A DNA stretch of 64,000 nt from Planctomycetaceae bacterium (GCA_024742875.1 JANSXP010000004.1:159284-223283); one strand, 5' to 3'; counted from the first letter of the stretch, positions 33,102-43,289 are shown. Notes: a model not told the origin generated them from the letters alone. Numbers and translations: made by a program.

Positions 33102-35708
33102 ATGACCATAACAACCGCAAAATCAGGCACCACCGCACCGGCTGTGACCTGCACGTCCATTCCGTTTGAGCTCGTCAGCTCGTTGACCGCCAAACAGAAG
33201 GGTGTGCCGGTTTGCAGCGGCGTTTGTGTTCCCAAAGGCACTCTGCATGAAGTCGGAGAATGGCTGGTCGAAACTGGCGGCGCTCACCTGCCCGCCCAGA
33301 CGACCGTTCTGAACCGCTGGAGTGACGGGAGCGTGCGGTGGATGCTGGTCCGATTTATGGCTGGCCGCGTGGCACCCGGACGTACGACGGGCATGCTGGT
33401 GCGTCCCGACAAACGGCCACAGCACTTCACGGCACTCACGACACTGCGGCATCACAAAGACGAACTGCTGCTTGAGATTACCGACGCTCACCGAGCCACC
33501 CGAAACACCGCCACGCTGGTCCCCCGACTGTCTGCCGAAAACGGTCAACCACTGGAACTGCAGATCGAATCCGTCACCGAAGACGTGAGCGGAGACGTTT
33601 GCTGTGTGTTTCAGGTGGCCGTCGGCTGCCGACAGGCTCCGGCGATCGGGTTGAACCTGCAGATCGAAATCTGGCCGTCGCATTCGCTGATTCAAACCAG
33701 CGTCACGCTGACCAACACTCGCCGCGCCCGACACCCGGGTGGACTGTGGGATCTTGGCGACGACGGGTCGTTCCACTTTGGTGGACTGCATCTGGAGGTA
33801 CGCCCGGAATTCTCAGCTGACTGCATTCGCTGGCAGAGCGAACCTGACACGACCCCACGGCTGGCCACAGCAGAGCAGTCGATCGACATCGTGCAGCACG
33901 GCAGCGGAGGGCGAAACTGGTCGAGCGGCAATCACGCCGACCGTGACGGGCGGCCGACCGTCAAAGATCGAGGGTACACCGTGTCGTCTCCTCAGGGAAC
34001 ATTTCGTGGCTATCGCACCCAGCCGACCATCACACTGCAATCGTCACAGGGGCAGGTGGAGGTTCGTGTGCCGGAATTCTGGCAACAGTTTCCCGCCAGT
34101 TTGTCGGCCACCGCGGACAAGATTTCCATCGGCCTGTTTCCCACAGCCTGCGGCCCCTATGAACTGCAGGGCGGAGAACAGAAGACGCTGTCGGCGTGGA
34201 CCAGCATCGGCGAAACAGATGGCTCCCCTGACCGCCTGAACTGGATTCATGACACACCGCGTCTGCTGCAGTCTGCGGACTGGGTGCGACGCTGTGCCGT
34301 GTTTGACTGGCTGCCGGAGTCACTCCAGCATGACGACGCAGGACTGAATCGTCTGTCTGATTATCTTTATGAATGCACAACCGGTCAGCGAAGCTTCGAG
34401 AATCGACGTGCCACCATCGATGAATTCGGCTGGCGCAACTTCGGTGATGTGCCGGCGGACCACGAACAAACTCATTACGCTGGCAGCCGTACCGTTGTCT
34501 CTCACTACAACAATCAGTTCGACCTGATCTTTGGAGGCATACAGAACCTGTTTCTCTCCGGCGATATCCGATGGTTTGACCTGTTTGATCCACTCGCGCG
34601 ACATGTGATCGACATTGACATCTATCACACGACCGAAGACCGCAGTTGCTTCAATGGCGGCCTGTTCTGGCACACAGATCACTACGTAGACGCCGCAACG
34701 GCCACGCATCGCACCTACTCAACCGCCAACGCGACCGATGATGGCCATTACGGCGGCGGACCGTCCAACGAACACAACTACACCACGGGCCTGCTGTACT
34801 ACCACTTCCTGACGGGCAATCCGCAGGCCCGGTCAGCCGTGGTATCACTGGCGGACTGGGTCATCAGCATGGATGACGGTTCCAGGACGATCTTTGGCCT
34901 GCTGGATGACGGCCCCACGGGCCTGGCATCGCAGACCAAATACGAAGACTTTCACGGCCCCGGCCGCGGTGTTGGCAATTCCATCAACGCGCTGCTGGAC
35001 GCTTTCATCCTGACTGGCAAAGCCCGCTACGAAGCCAAACTGGAACAGCTGATTCGTCGCGCCGTCCATCCACGGCAAAGCTGCAGTGAACTGCAGCTGG
35101 ACGATGCTGAGAACCGCTGGTCCTACTCGGTCTGCATGACGGCTTTGGGACGCGTGCTGGCTCATCGCCTGGAGTCCGGCCGGAAGGATGAGCTCTACGC
35201 TTACATCCGTGCCACCCTGGAAAACTACGGACGCTGGATGGCTGACAACGAGCGGCCGTCACTGTCAGCCCCTGAACGGCTCGAGTTTCTGACAGAAGCA
35301 TGGGCCGCACAGGACTTTCGCAAGGCCAACGCTCTGAGAATCGCGGCCAGTTGTACGGACGATGCGAGACTGGAAGCACGCATGCGATCCAAAGCCAGCG
35401 AACTCAATGATGCTGCATGGTCGGACCTTTATCAGTTTGAAGACCGGCACTTAACGGCGCGCTGCCTGTCCATCCTGATGACCGAAGGCGTGCGCGACGT
35501 GTTTCACCGCACGTGTTGCCCGGAATATTTTCCACCAGCCGACCAGCCCCATACCTTCGACGACGACTGGGCCATGTTCGTGCCACAAAAACAGCGCGTC
35601 AAACGGCGGCTCAGGAACCCGCTGCAGATGGTTCGGTTGCTCCCGCGACTGCTGCATCCGGGCCGGTGGCGGCAGACAGTCGCCGCCTGGCGACGACACC
35701 TGGGATAG
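33102..35708 (+). CDS. PcRGLX/YetA-like (RIFT-barrel plus alpha-toroid) protein
   Basis: N-terminus SGVCVPKGTLHEVGEWLVETGGAHLPAQTTVLNRWSDGSVRWMLVRFMAG resembles the exo-rhamnogalacturonan lyase family N-domain. Confidence 0.65.
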   Translation: MTITTAKSGTTAPAVTCTSIPFELVSSLTAKQKGVPVCSGVCVPKGTLHEVGEWLVETGGAHLPAQTTVLNRWSDGSVRWMLVRFMAGRVAPGRTTGMLVRPDKRPQHFTALTTLRHHKDELLLEITDAHRATRNTATLVPRLSAENGQPLELQIESVTEDVSGDVCCVFQVAVGCRQAPAIGLNLQIEIWPSHSLIQTSVTLTNTRRARHPGGLWDLGDDGSFHFGGLHLEVRPEFSADCIRWQSEPDTTPRLATAEQSIDIVQHGSGGRNWSSGNHADRDGRPTVKDRGYTVSSPQGTFRGYRTQPTITLQSSQGQVEVRVPEFWQQFPASLSATADKISIGLFPTACGPYELQGGEQKTLSAWTSIGETDGSPDRLNWIHDTPRLLQSADWVRRCAVFDWLPESLQHDDAGLNRLSDYLYECTTGQRSFENRRATIDEFGWRNFGDVPADHEQTHYAGSRTVVSHYNNQFDLIFGGIQNLFLSGDIRWFDLFDPLARHVIDIDIYHTTEDRSCFNGGLFWHTDHYVDAATATHRTYSTANATDDGHYGGGPSNEHNYTTGLLYYHFLTGNPQARSAVVSLADWVISMDDGSRTIFGLLDDGPTGLASQTKYEDFHGPGRGVGNSINALLDAFILTGKARYEAKLEQLIRRAVHPRQSCSELQLDDAENRWSYSVCMTALGRVLAHRLESGRKDELYAYIRATLENYGRWMADNERPSLSAPERLEFLTEAWAAQDFRKANALRIAASCTDDARLEARMRSKASELNDAAWSDLYQFEDRHLTARCLSILMTEGVRDVFHRTCCPEYFPPADQPHTFDDDWAMFVPQKQRVKRRLRNPLQMVRLLPRLLHPGRWRQTVAAWRRHLG

Positions 35709-35737
35709 ACGTCACCTCTCATTTCACACAGAGACTC

Positions 35738-36943
35738 ATGATTCAGGTCATTTCTGAAAACTCGCCTCCCACCGACACCCGCGTCGTCACCTCTTCGCCA
35801 GACGAGGGGCCGCAGCGGCAGGCGCGGCCAACCGTTTGTCACGTCATTCACGCGCTGGGCGTGGGGGGCGCTGAAATGCTGGTTGACGTAATGGTACGCC
35901 GGCTCAACCCGGACTATCGCTGCGTGATTGCCGTGCTCGACGAAATAGGCGAACTGGGCGAACGGCTGCGTGCAGACGGTTTCACGGTGGAACACCTGCA
36001 GCGACAACCTGGCATTGATCGCGGTTGCGCAAAGCGTCTGGACGCCTTTGCCCGAAGGGAGCACGTCAGCCTGCTGCACGCCCATCAATACACCCCATTT
36101 TTTCAATCGATGCTCAGTCGCGGGCTGACGGGAACTCGCCCGGTGCTGCTGACAGAACACGGGCGACACGTGCCCGATCTGCCCAGCCGCAAACGCAGCC
36201 TTGTGAACCGCCTGCTGCTGCGAAAACAGGACCGCCTGATTGGCTGTGGTGCCGCCGTGCGGCAGGCGCTTATTGACAACGAAGGGCTGCCCGCTCAGCG
36301 GGTTGACGTGATCTACAACGGTGTGGATCTGAATGCGTTTTCGCAGGCGGCTGCCCATGCACGCACACGCATACGCCGCGAATTCGGCTTCAAAGATGAC
36401 GACTTCGTGGCCGTCCAGGTGGCCCGGCTGCATAAGCTGAAAGATCACCAGACCGCACTGGAGACAATCGAGGTGGCAAGACGCACTCACCCGAATGTCC
36501 GCCTGCTGATTGTTGGCGAAGGTGAGGAACGAGCGGCCATCGAAGCAGACATCAGGCAGAAGAATCTTGAGTGCCATGTCCGACTGGCCGGCAGTCGCAG
36601 TGATGTGGCGGATCTGCTGGCGGCGGCGGACACGTTTCTGATGAGCAGTATCAGCGAGGGCATTCCGCTGACGATTATTGAAGCGATGGCCGCCGAGCTG
36701 CCCGTGGTTTCCACGGCCGTTGGTGGCATCCCTGAAATGATTACGAGCGGACAAAACGGTTTTCTGGCTCCCGCCCGACAGCCGGCCGAGCTGTCGCGGT
36801 GTCTCGTCAGCCTGGCACAATCACCTGCGCTGCGCCGAAAGGTCGGAGCGGCCGGCCGTCGCACGGCGGAGGAACAGTTCTCGCTGGACAGCATGCTCAA
36901 TGGCTATCGCCGTCTCTACCAGGAGATGATCCATGTCGGCTGA
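35738..36943 (+). CDS. Glycosyltransferase (GT4-like)
   Basis: VCHVIHALGVGGAEMLVDVMVRRL; VAVQVARLHKLKDHQTALE; EGIPLTIIEAMAAELPVVSTAVGGIPEMI. Confidence 0.9.
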   Translation: MIQVISENSPPTDTRVVTSSPDEGPQRQARPTVCHVIHALGVGGAEMLVDVMVRRLNPDYRCVIAVLDEIGELGERLRADGFTVEHLQRQPGIDRGCAKRLDAFARREHVSLLHAHQYTPFFQSMLSRGLTGTRPVLLTEHGRHVPDLPSRKRSLVNRLLLRKQDRLIGCGAAVRQALIDNEGLPAQRVDVIYNGVDLNAFSQAAAHARTRIRREFGFKDDDFVAVQVARLHKLKDHQTALETIEVARRTHPNVRLLIVGEGEERAAIEADIRQKNLECHVRLAGSRSDVADLLAAADTFLMSSISEGIPLTIIEAMAAELPVVSTAVGGIPEMITSGQNGFLAPARQPAELSRCLVSLAQSPALRRKVGAAGRRTAEEQFSLDSMLNGYRRLYQEMIHVG

Positions 36944-38132
36944 ACAACCTCAATCACTGGTTGTCTTTTCAGACGACTGGGGGCGCCATCCGTCTTCATG
37001 CCAGCACCTGATTCGTCAGCTGCTGCCCGACTACCGCGTGCTGTGGGTGAACACCATTGGCACACGGGCGCCACGACTGGACTGGAACACCGTCAAACGA
37101 GTGGCCGAAAAACTCAGGCAGTGGGGGCGCACGCCTGATGCTGAGCCGACCGAGACTCACGGCAGCCTCGAAGTGACCAATCCCCGAATGTGGCCCTGGT
37201 TCACTCGCGCGGCCGATCGACGTCTCAACGCGTGGCTGCTGGAACGTCAGCTGGCACCTCAAATTCGCCAGTTGCCAGGCCCAGTGACAGCCCTGACCAC
37301 ACTCCCCATTACGGCCGACCTGACAGATCGTCTGCCCGTCGATCGCTGGGTGTATTACTGTGTGGACGACTTCAGCGAATGGCCAGGCCTGGACGCACAA
37401 ACCCTGCGCACAATGGATGACGACATGATTGCCCGGGCGGATCAAATTGTGGCCGTGAGCGAACATCTGCAGACAATCATCGCACGCCACGCTCGCGACA
37501 GTTCGCTGCTCACGCACGGCGTCGATCTGGAGCACTGGATGACCGTCATGCCTGACCAGAGTCGCGATGGTGCCGGCGGATTTCCCGATCTGCCTGGCGG
37601 CCCACTGGCCGTATTCTGGGGAGTGATTGACCGGCGACTGGATACAGCCATGCTAACCGCATTGTCTCGCGAACTGCACGAGGGACACATTGTCCTGGCC
37701 GGTCCGCAGCAGGACCCGGACCCCGCCATCATGAGCCTGCCAAACGTGATGACCACAGGCCCTGTGCCGTTCGACCGGCTCCCAGCGCTGGCCGCCAGAG
37801 CCGATGTGCTCGTCATGCCATACGCCGATCTGCCCGTCACACGTGCCATGCAGCCTTTGAAGATGAAAGAGTACCTGGCCACGGGCCGTCCCGTGGTCGT
37901 CAGTGAGTTGCCGGCTGTGGCCGCCTGGCAGGACTGCATGGACGTTTGCCGTACGGCCGAGGAGTTCGCGTCGGCGGTGCGGGCCGCTGTCACCGCTGGA
38001 CTGCCGGCTGCCCAGCAATCAGCCAGAAAACGCCTGCAGCAGGAAAGCTGGGCGGCGAAAGCAAAAATGCTTCAGCAGACTCTGTGTCGGCAGGATGTTC
38101 CCCTCAAACAGCAGCTCGTCTGCACTCCCTGA
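36933..38132 (+). CDS. Glycosyltransferase
   Basis: VVFSDDWGRHPSSCQHLIRQLLPDYRVLWVNTIGTR; DVLVMPYADLPVTRAMQPLKMKEYLATGRPVVVSELP. Confidence 0.85.
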   Translation: MSAEQPQSLVVFSDDWGRHPSSCQHLIRQLLPDYRVLWVNTIGTRAPRLDWNTVKRVAEKLRQWGRTPDAEPTETHGSLEVTNPRMWPWFTRAADRRLNAWLLERQLAPQIRQLPGPVTALTTLPITADLTDRLPVDRWVYYCVDDFSEWPGLDAQTLRTMDDDMIARADQIVAVSEHLQTIIARHARDSSLLTHGVDLEHWMTVMPDQSRDGAGGFPDLPGGPLAVFWGVIDRRLDTAMLTALSRELHEGHIVLAGPQQDPDPAIMSLPNVMTTGPVPFDRLPALAARADVLVMPYADLPVTRAMQPLKMKEYLATGRPVVVSELPAVAAWQDCMDVCRTAEEFASAVRAAVTAGLPAAQQSARKRLQQESWAAKAKMLQQTLCRQDVPLKQQLVCTP

Positions 38133-39383
38133 ATGTTTCCACCGTCGAGCCGAACGCAGCGCCGCCAAGGAAGTCCTGAAGTGAAATCTGACAAATCAAA
38201 ACAACGTCCCTTCGTTTTGCACACCCGTGTCGTGACAGGCACAGGAGGCGGGCCGGAGAAGACCATTCTGAACTCCCCCCGGTTTCTGCAGCCATACGGT
38301 ATCGACTCGGCCTGTTTGTTCATGCGACCGCCGGAAGACCGGGGGTTCGCATCGCTCGAAGCGAAGGCCGCCGCTGCAGACGCTCCGATCATTGGCGTGG
38401 ATGACCGCGGACCACTGGACCGCAGTGTGCTGACCGAGTGCATTCGCATCTGCAAAGAACGCAACGTCGATATCTGGCACGGCCACGACTACAAGAGTAA
38501 CGCGCTGGGGCTTTGGGTACGTCGCCATCACCCGATGCACCTGGTAACGACGGCTCACGGCTGGGTCCGCTTCACTGCCAAAACACCACTGTACTACTGC
38601 ATCGACCGCTTCTGCATGAAACGACACGATCGTGTAATCTGTGTGTCACAGGATCTGCAGCAACGGTGTCTGGGTCTGGGAATCCGCGATGACCGTCTGT
38701 CGCTGATTGACAATGCCATCGTGGCCGAAGACTACGATCCCTCGCCCCCCACTCTCGCGGAACGTCGACGATTCGGTTTTGATGACCAGCACATTCTGCT
38801 TGGTGCGGCAGGACGCCTGTCCGAAGAAAAAGGGTTTGCTCACCTGATCAGCGCCGTTTATCGACTGGTCCGCAGCGGACATCCGGTGGGACTGCTGATC
38901 GCCGGTGAAGGGCACCTGAAAGAAACACTCGAACAGCAGATACGTGATCTGCAGCTGGAGAATCACGTTCGTCTTACTGGTTTTCTGAAAGACCCCCGCG
39001 AACTGTATCGCGCCATTGACGTGTTTGTGCTCAGCAGTCTGCGGGAAGGTCTGCCGAACGTGGTGCTGGAAGCCATGGCGTCCGGCCGAGCCGTGGTGAC
39101 GACCAACGTCAATGGGATCCCTCGTCTTGTGGAATCCGGCAGGAACGGAATCGTCGTGAACGCGGACAGCGTTGACCACCTGTTCCACGGCATTCGAGAC
39201 GTTCTCGAATCAGATCACGAGCGCCAACAGATCGCTCAGTCGGGTCGCGAGACCGTCGAGACGCGTTTCAGCTTTCAACGGCGGATGGAACACATCGTCA
39301 GCATTTATCGCGGACTGAGCAGAGATCTGGCGAATCGCATTGCCGAACGGCCGGTCTCGTCACACCAGCTGCAAACCGTTTAG
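38133..39383 (+). CDS. Glycosyltransferase (GT4-like)
   Basis: HTRVVTGTGGGPEKTILNSPRFL; LLGAAGRLSEEKGFAHLISA; SLREGLPNVVLEAMASGRAVVTTNVNGIPRLV. Confidence 0.9.
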   Translation: MFPPSSRTQRRQGSPEVKSDKSKQRPFVLHTRVVTGTGGGPEKTILNSPRFLQPYGIDSACLFMRPPEDRGFASLEAKAAAADAPIIGVDDRGPLDRSVLTECIRICKERNVDIWHGHDYKSNALGLWVRRHHPMHLVTTAHGWVRFTAKTPLYYCIDRFCMKRHDRVICVSQDLQQRCLGLGIRDDRLSLIDNAIVAEDYDPSPPTLAERRRFGFDDQHILLGAAGRLSEEKGFAHLISAVYRLVRSGHPVGLLIAGEGHLKETLEQQIRDLQLENHVRLTGFLKDPRELYRAIDVFVLSSLREGLPNVVLEAMASGRAVVTTNVNGIPRLVESGRNGIVVNADSVDHLFHGIRDVLESDHERQQIAQSGRETVETRFSFQRRMEHIVSIYRGLSRDLANRIAERPVSSHQLQTV

Positions 39384-39444
39384 CCCACGCCTGGCTAATC
39401 TGTACTTCACTGTTGAACTTCACGACGCCCACAGCAAGAGCATC

Positions 39445-40506
39445 ATGACTCCAACCATCGCCCCGCCCCCGAAACTGACTGTCTGCGGCGGTACCACGCC
39501 GCCGCCGCAGTGGAACGACTATCTCACCCGTTTTGGCTATGACGGCTTTCATCTGCGTCAGGAATGGGCCCACGTGTTTCGCACGGCACTGCGGCACCAG
39601 CCGCGTTTTCTGTGGGCCACCCGCGGAAACGACATTGCGGGTGTACTGCCCCTCATGCACGTCACCGGTCCGATCTTCGGCAGCTTTCTGGCGAGCCAGC
39701 CCTACCTGAATACCGGGGGCGTGCTGGCCGACTCTCCGGAAATTGCCGCCCGACTGATTGATGAGGCCGTGATGCTGGCCGATGAACTGGATGTCAAACA
39801 TCTGGAACTTCGCCACGAACAGCACGTTGAACATCCGCGACTGAACGCCACGTCCAGCGAAAAGGTGCATATGCGACTGCCGCTGCCGACATCAACCGAC
39901 GCCCTGTGGGACAGCCTGAAGTCGAAAGTACGCAGTCAGATTCGCAAGCCGCTGAACAATGTCGAACTGAGCGTCGAATTTGGCCAGCACGATCAGCTGG
40001 ACAGTTTTTATCACATCTTCTGCCGCAACATGCGTGATCTGGGAACTCCGCCGTTCTCTCCGCACCTGTTTCGTCTGATGCTCGAGCAATTCCCCGATAA
40101 CGCCGAAATCTGCACTGTGCGGTTCAATGGAACAGCAGTCGCATCCGGCTTTCTGATACATGGCCCGGGCACCACCCTGATTCCCAGTGCCAGCGCCCTG
40201 CGGGAATACAACAAAACCAGCTGCAACATGCTGATGTACTGGCACGCGCTGTCACGATCCATCGAGCGAGGACAGCAGGTGTTTGACTTTGGTCGCAGTT
40301 CGGTTGACGCAGGCACACATAAATTCAAAAAGCAGTGGGGATCGCTCGAGTATCCGGCCATCTGGCAGTATTACGGCCGCAAAGGCAGCGTTACCGATGC
40401 CCGTCCGAACAGCGGCAAATACGATCGCATGATCGAAACCTGGAAGAAGCTGCCAGTGTGGGTGACGAAACTTGTGGGCCCGTCCATCGTCCGCGGAATT
40501 CCTTAG
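39445..40506 (+). CDS. FemAB-like GNAT protein (PEP-CTERM/XrtA-associated type)
   Basis: LPLMHVTGPIFGSFLASQPYLNTGG...DFGRSSVDAGTHKFKKQWGSLEYPAIWQYY. Confidence 0.85.
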   Translation: MTPTIAPPPKLTVCGGTTPPPQWNDYLTRFGYDGFHLRQEWAHVFRTALRHQPRFLWATRGNDIAGVLPLMHVTGPIFGSFLASQPYLNTGGVLADSPEIAARLIDEAVMLADELDVKHLELRHEQHVEHPRLNATSSEKVHMRLPLPTSTDALWDSLKSKVRSQIRKPLNNVELSVEFGQHDQLDSFYHIFCRNMRDLGTPPFSPHLFRLMLEQFPDNAEICTVRFNGTAVASGFLIHGPGTTLIPSASALREYNKTSCNMLMYWHALSRSIERGQQVFDFGRSSVDAGTHKFKKQWGSLEYPAIWQYYGRKGSVTDARPNSGKYDRMIETWKKLPVWVTKLVGPSIVRGIP

Positions 40507-41567
40507 CGAGCGGCCTCAGTCTCAGTCGGTCTGTCAGCAGCAACCGTGAAATCCGTAATCACGGGTCGGTGATCAGAACACGTCGTCCACAGAATCTGTG
40601 TGCGATGAAACGCGATCTGCCGACTACCCCAGAGATGATCGATGGCGATCACCGGCAGGGGCATGGGCCACGTTGTGTGCAGTCCCTGCCCGCTGGTTTC
40701 AAAAGCAGAGTGAAATTCTTCGCGAATGGGGTCGAAGTAACGGCTGTCCACCGGCGTATTCAGGTCGCCCACGAACATCACAGGGCCATGCAGTGTCTGT
40801 AGAACCTCGTGCAGTTTTTCGATGTGACGGCGGCGGTGCGACAGCAGATCACTGGCGAAATCGCAGAACAGAATCGTCACTCGCTGTCCAGCGACGGCCA
40901 CCTCGACCGCCTCGTAATTGCCACCTTTGATCCAGGCCAGTCGACGATGCCCGAGAATCGGATAACGAGACAGCAGCATCAGCCGACGCGGCAGATCCAG
41001 CCGCTGATAGCCTGGATAATGCTGCTGAAACCACGCCGCGCTGCGTGTCTTCAGAGTCTCCGCTTCAGCGAGCGCCAGAATGCCAGGACGGGCGTCACGA
41101 ATGACGGCCTCGATACGACTCCAGCCCAGTTGACCGTCACACGCATTCCACAACATCAGGCGAAACGTGGTGGCCGGCAGCGGCAGGGTCGCGTTGCCGA
41201 CATACTGGCTGCGCCACGCCCAGCCTGCCACAAGCGGCAGACACAACAGCAAAAGTCTGCGACGACCGCGCAAGCGTGCAGGGGCCATCAGCAATCCCCC
41301 CAGCACGAGCAGGCACATGGCGGCCGGAGACGTGACGTAGTAAATCAGGCCCGTCCACAGATAGCTGTCGCGTACGGTCAGACGCACGGCGGTCCCGCAC
41401 CCCAGCGCCAATATCACGGCGTTGACACTGAACTGCCGCAACCGCGCCCGCCATCCCAATGGCCGCCATCCCAATGGCCGACTGTCATTGGGTAAACAAC
41501 GATCGGAACCCGAGTTGTCCCGGGAGCTATGGTCAGCCGCAGACACGACAGCCCTCACGACGGGCAA
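40503..41567 (-). CDS. Endonuclease/exonuclease/phosphatase family protein with N-terminal TM segments
   Basis: RLMLWNACDGQLGWSRI...ILALAEAETLK...VMFVGDLNTPVDSRYF...IDHLWGSRQIA...CSDHRPVITDF. Confidence 0.85.
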   Translation of the reverse strand: MPVVRAVVSAADHSSRDNSGSDRCLPNDSRPLGWRPLGWRARLRQFSVNAVILALGCGTAVRLTVRDSYLWTGLIYYVTSPAAMCLLVLGGLLMAPARLRGRRRLLLLCLPLVAGWAWRSQYVGNATLPLPATTFRLMLWNACDGQLGWSRIEAVIRDARPGILALAEAETLKTRSAAWFQQHYPGYQRLDLPRRLMLLSRYPILGHRRLAWIKGGNYEAVEVAVAGQRVTILFCDFASDLLSHRRRHIEKLHEVLQTLHGPVMFVGDLNTPVDSRYFDPIREEFHSAFETSGQGLHTTWPMPLPVIAIDHLWGSRQIAFHRTQILWTTCSDHRPVITDFTVAADRPTETEAAR

Positions 41568-42276
41568 TGGGCAATTGGCGGAACGCCATGGTCCGCAGGT
41601 TGATCCACTGCATCCGTCCGGCCAGGGGTTCTCCGATTCCCGTCAACAGCTTGATCACTTCCACGACCGCCATCGAGGCAATCATTCCGGAGACTGCCCC
41701 GAAAACGGGGAACTCGCGTTTCCAGTTGGGAGGTGACTGCGGATACAGGCACGCCAGACAGGGGGTCTGCCCGGGAATGAGTGTGGTCAGCTGCGCGTCC
41801 AGATCATACATCGCGCATTCCACCAGGGGCTTTTGCTGCTGCACGCACGCGGCGTTCATGGCGAATCGCTCTTCATACAGCGGCGCAGCATCCACCACGA
41901 TATCCACCTGCCCCACCAGTTCTGCGGCGTTGTCAGGCGAGAGGTTTTCACCCACTGGAACAAGCTCCACGTGGGGATTCAATTCCCGCAAACGACGTTC
42001 GGCCGATTCAATGCGCGGCTTGCCCAGCCAGTCGGTGGTCATCAGCAACTGCCGATTCAAATCGCTGGGCTTCACGTTGCCAGCATGCGCCAGCACAAGT
42101 CTGCCAATTCCGGCGGCGGCCAGGTAATAGGCGACTGTGCCGCCCACACCGCCCAGCCGGGAAACGAGCACACTGGCCTGCTTCAGCTTCTGCTGGCCCT
42201 GTTCACCTACGTCCGGCGTCCAGATTTGCCACTCATACCGAGCGCGCTCCGCGTCGGAAAGCCGTCGTTCTGTCAT
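41533..42276 (-). CDS. ThiF/MoeB/HesA family adenylyltransferase
   Basis: ASVLVSRLGGVGGTVAYYLAAAGIGRLVLAHAGNVKPSDLNRQLLMTTDWLGKPRIESA; C-terminal Cys motifs. Confidence 0.92.
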   Translation of the reverse strand: MTERRLSDAERARYEWQIWTPDVGEQGQQKLKQASVLVSRLGGVGGTVAYYLAAAGIGRLVLAHAGNVKPSDLNRQLLMTTDWLGKPRIESAERRLRELNPHVELVPVGENLSPDNAAELVGQVDIVVDAAPLYEERFAMNAACVQQQKPLVECAMYDLDAQLTTLIPGQTPCLACLYPQSPPNWKREFPVFGAVSGMIASMAVVEVIKLLTGIGEPLAGRMQWINLRTMAFRQLPIARREGCRVCG

Positions 42277-42291
42277 GATTCTGTCCCTGAG

Positions 42292-42582
42292 TTATCCGCC
42301 GGAAATCGGGGGAAGCAACAGCACCGTATCACCGTCGGCCAGCGATCGAGCGGCGGCCGCAGAGTGCTCCACGGGCTGGTCATTCACAAACACGAGCAGA
42401 CTGGGCAGCAGTTCTCCGTTCTCCGCCAGCAGTCGGGGCCGCAGTTGCTCATTTTGCCCGGCGACATGCTGCAGCAGTTCCAGCAGACTCCCCACGCCTT
42501 CCGCGTCGATCACCGCCTCGGCCTGCCCGGCCACCTCACGCAGCTGGGCCTCATACACCATTGTGATTTTCAGCATCTCCAA
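42292..42582 (-). CDS. MoaD/ThiS family ubiquitin-like protein
   Basis: Beta-grasp pattern ending LLLPPISGG (C-terminal GG). Confidence 0.85.
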   Translation of the reverse strand: MEMLKITMVYEAQLREVAGQAEAVIDAEGVGSLLELLQHVAGQNEQLRPRLLAENGELLPSLLVFVNDQPVEHSAAAARSLADGDTVLLLPPISGG

Positions 42583-42596
42583 GCCTCGCGTTCCCT

Positions 42597-43241
42597 TTAC
42601 ACTGTCTGTTCCCGGACGTGACCATCTTCCAGCAGAAATCTTCGGCTGGCCAGCTCACGCGCTTCTGCCTGACTGTGTGTGATGTGCAGCGTGGTCACAC
42701 CCGTGGATCGCGTGACGTTGCGCAACAACTCATACATTTCGCAGCGCGTCTGTTCATCGAGCGCACTGAACGGTTCGTCCAGCAGCAGCACGGAGGGACG
42801 AAAGGCGAGCGCCCGCCCCAGTGCCACACGCTGCGACTCGCCTCCGCTGAGCGCGTCGATGGATCGGGACAGCAGCCTCTCAACCCCCAGCAGCGACGAC
42901 AGCTCTTTGACCCGCGCGGCTGTTTCCGGCCCACTGACTTTGCGAATCTTCAGGCCAAACTCCAGATGCTCGGCAACCGTCATGGTCGGAAACAGGGCCA
43001 GATCCTGCGGTACAAAACCGGTCTGACGATCGGCGGGTGGCCAGCGGGTCACGTCCTGCCCACGAATCAGTATCTGACCGGATGCCACCGTTCTCAGACC
43101 GCAGATGGCTTCCAGAATCGTGGTCTTGCCCTGTCCGGTCTGCCCCATGAGCACAGCGTACTCGCCGGCGTCGATGGTGAACGACACGTTCGACAGCGAA
43201 AACTGTCCGGCAACAATCGTGACGTCTTTGAGTTCGATCAT
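42597..43241 (-). CDS. ABC transporter ATP-binding protein (ModC-like)
   Basis: Walker A MGQTGQGKTTILEAI; signature LSGGESQRVALGRAL; Walker B VLLLDEPFSALD. Confidence 0.92.
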   Translation of the reverse strand: MIELKDVTIVAGQFSLSNVSFTIDAGEYAVLMGQTGQGKTTILEAICGLRTVASGQILIRGQDVTRWPPADRQTGFVPQDLALFPTMTVAEHLEFGLKIRKVSGPETAARVKELSSLLGVERLLSRSIDALSGGESQRVALGRALAFRPSVLLLDEPFSALDEQTRCEMYELLRNVTRSTGVTTLHITHSQAEARELASRRFLLEDGHVREQTV

Positions 43242-43289
43242 GCCGCACCTGCGGTTTCCGGAAGGCTCATCAGTCTCTGCTTCATCGGT

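Noticed and set aside
35504-36820. 438-aa - strand ORF
   Set aside because: Antisense to a well-supported glycosyltransferase; composition typical of a shadow ORF.
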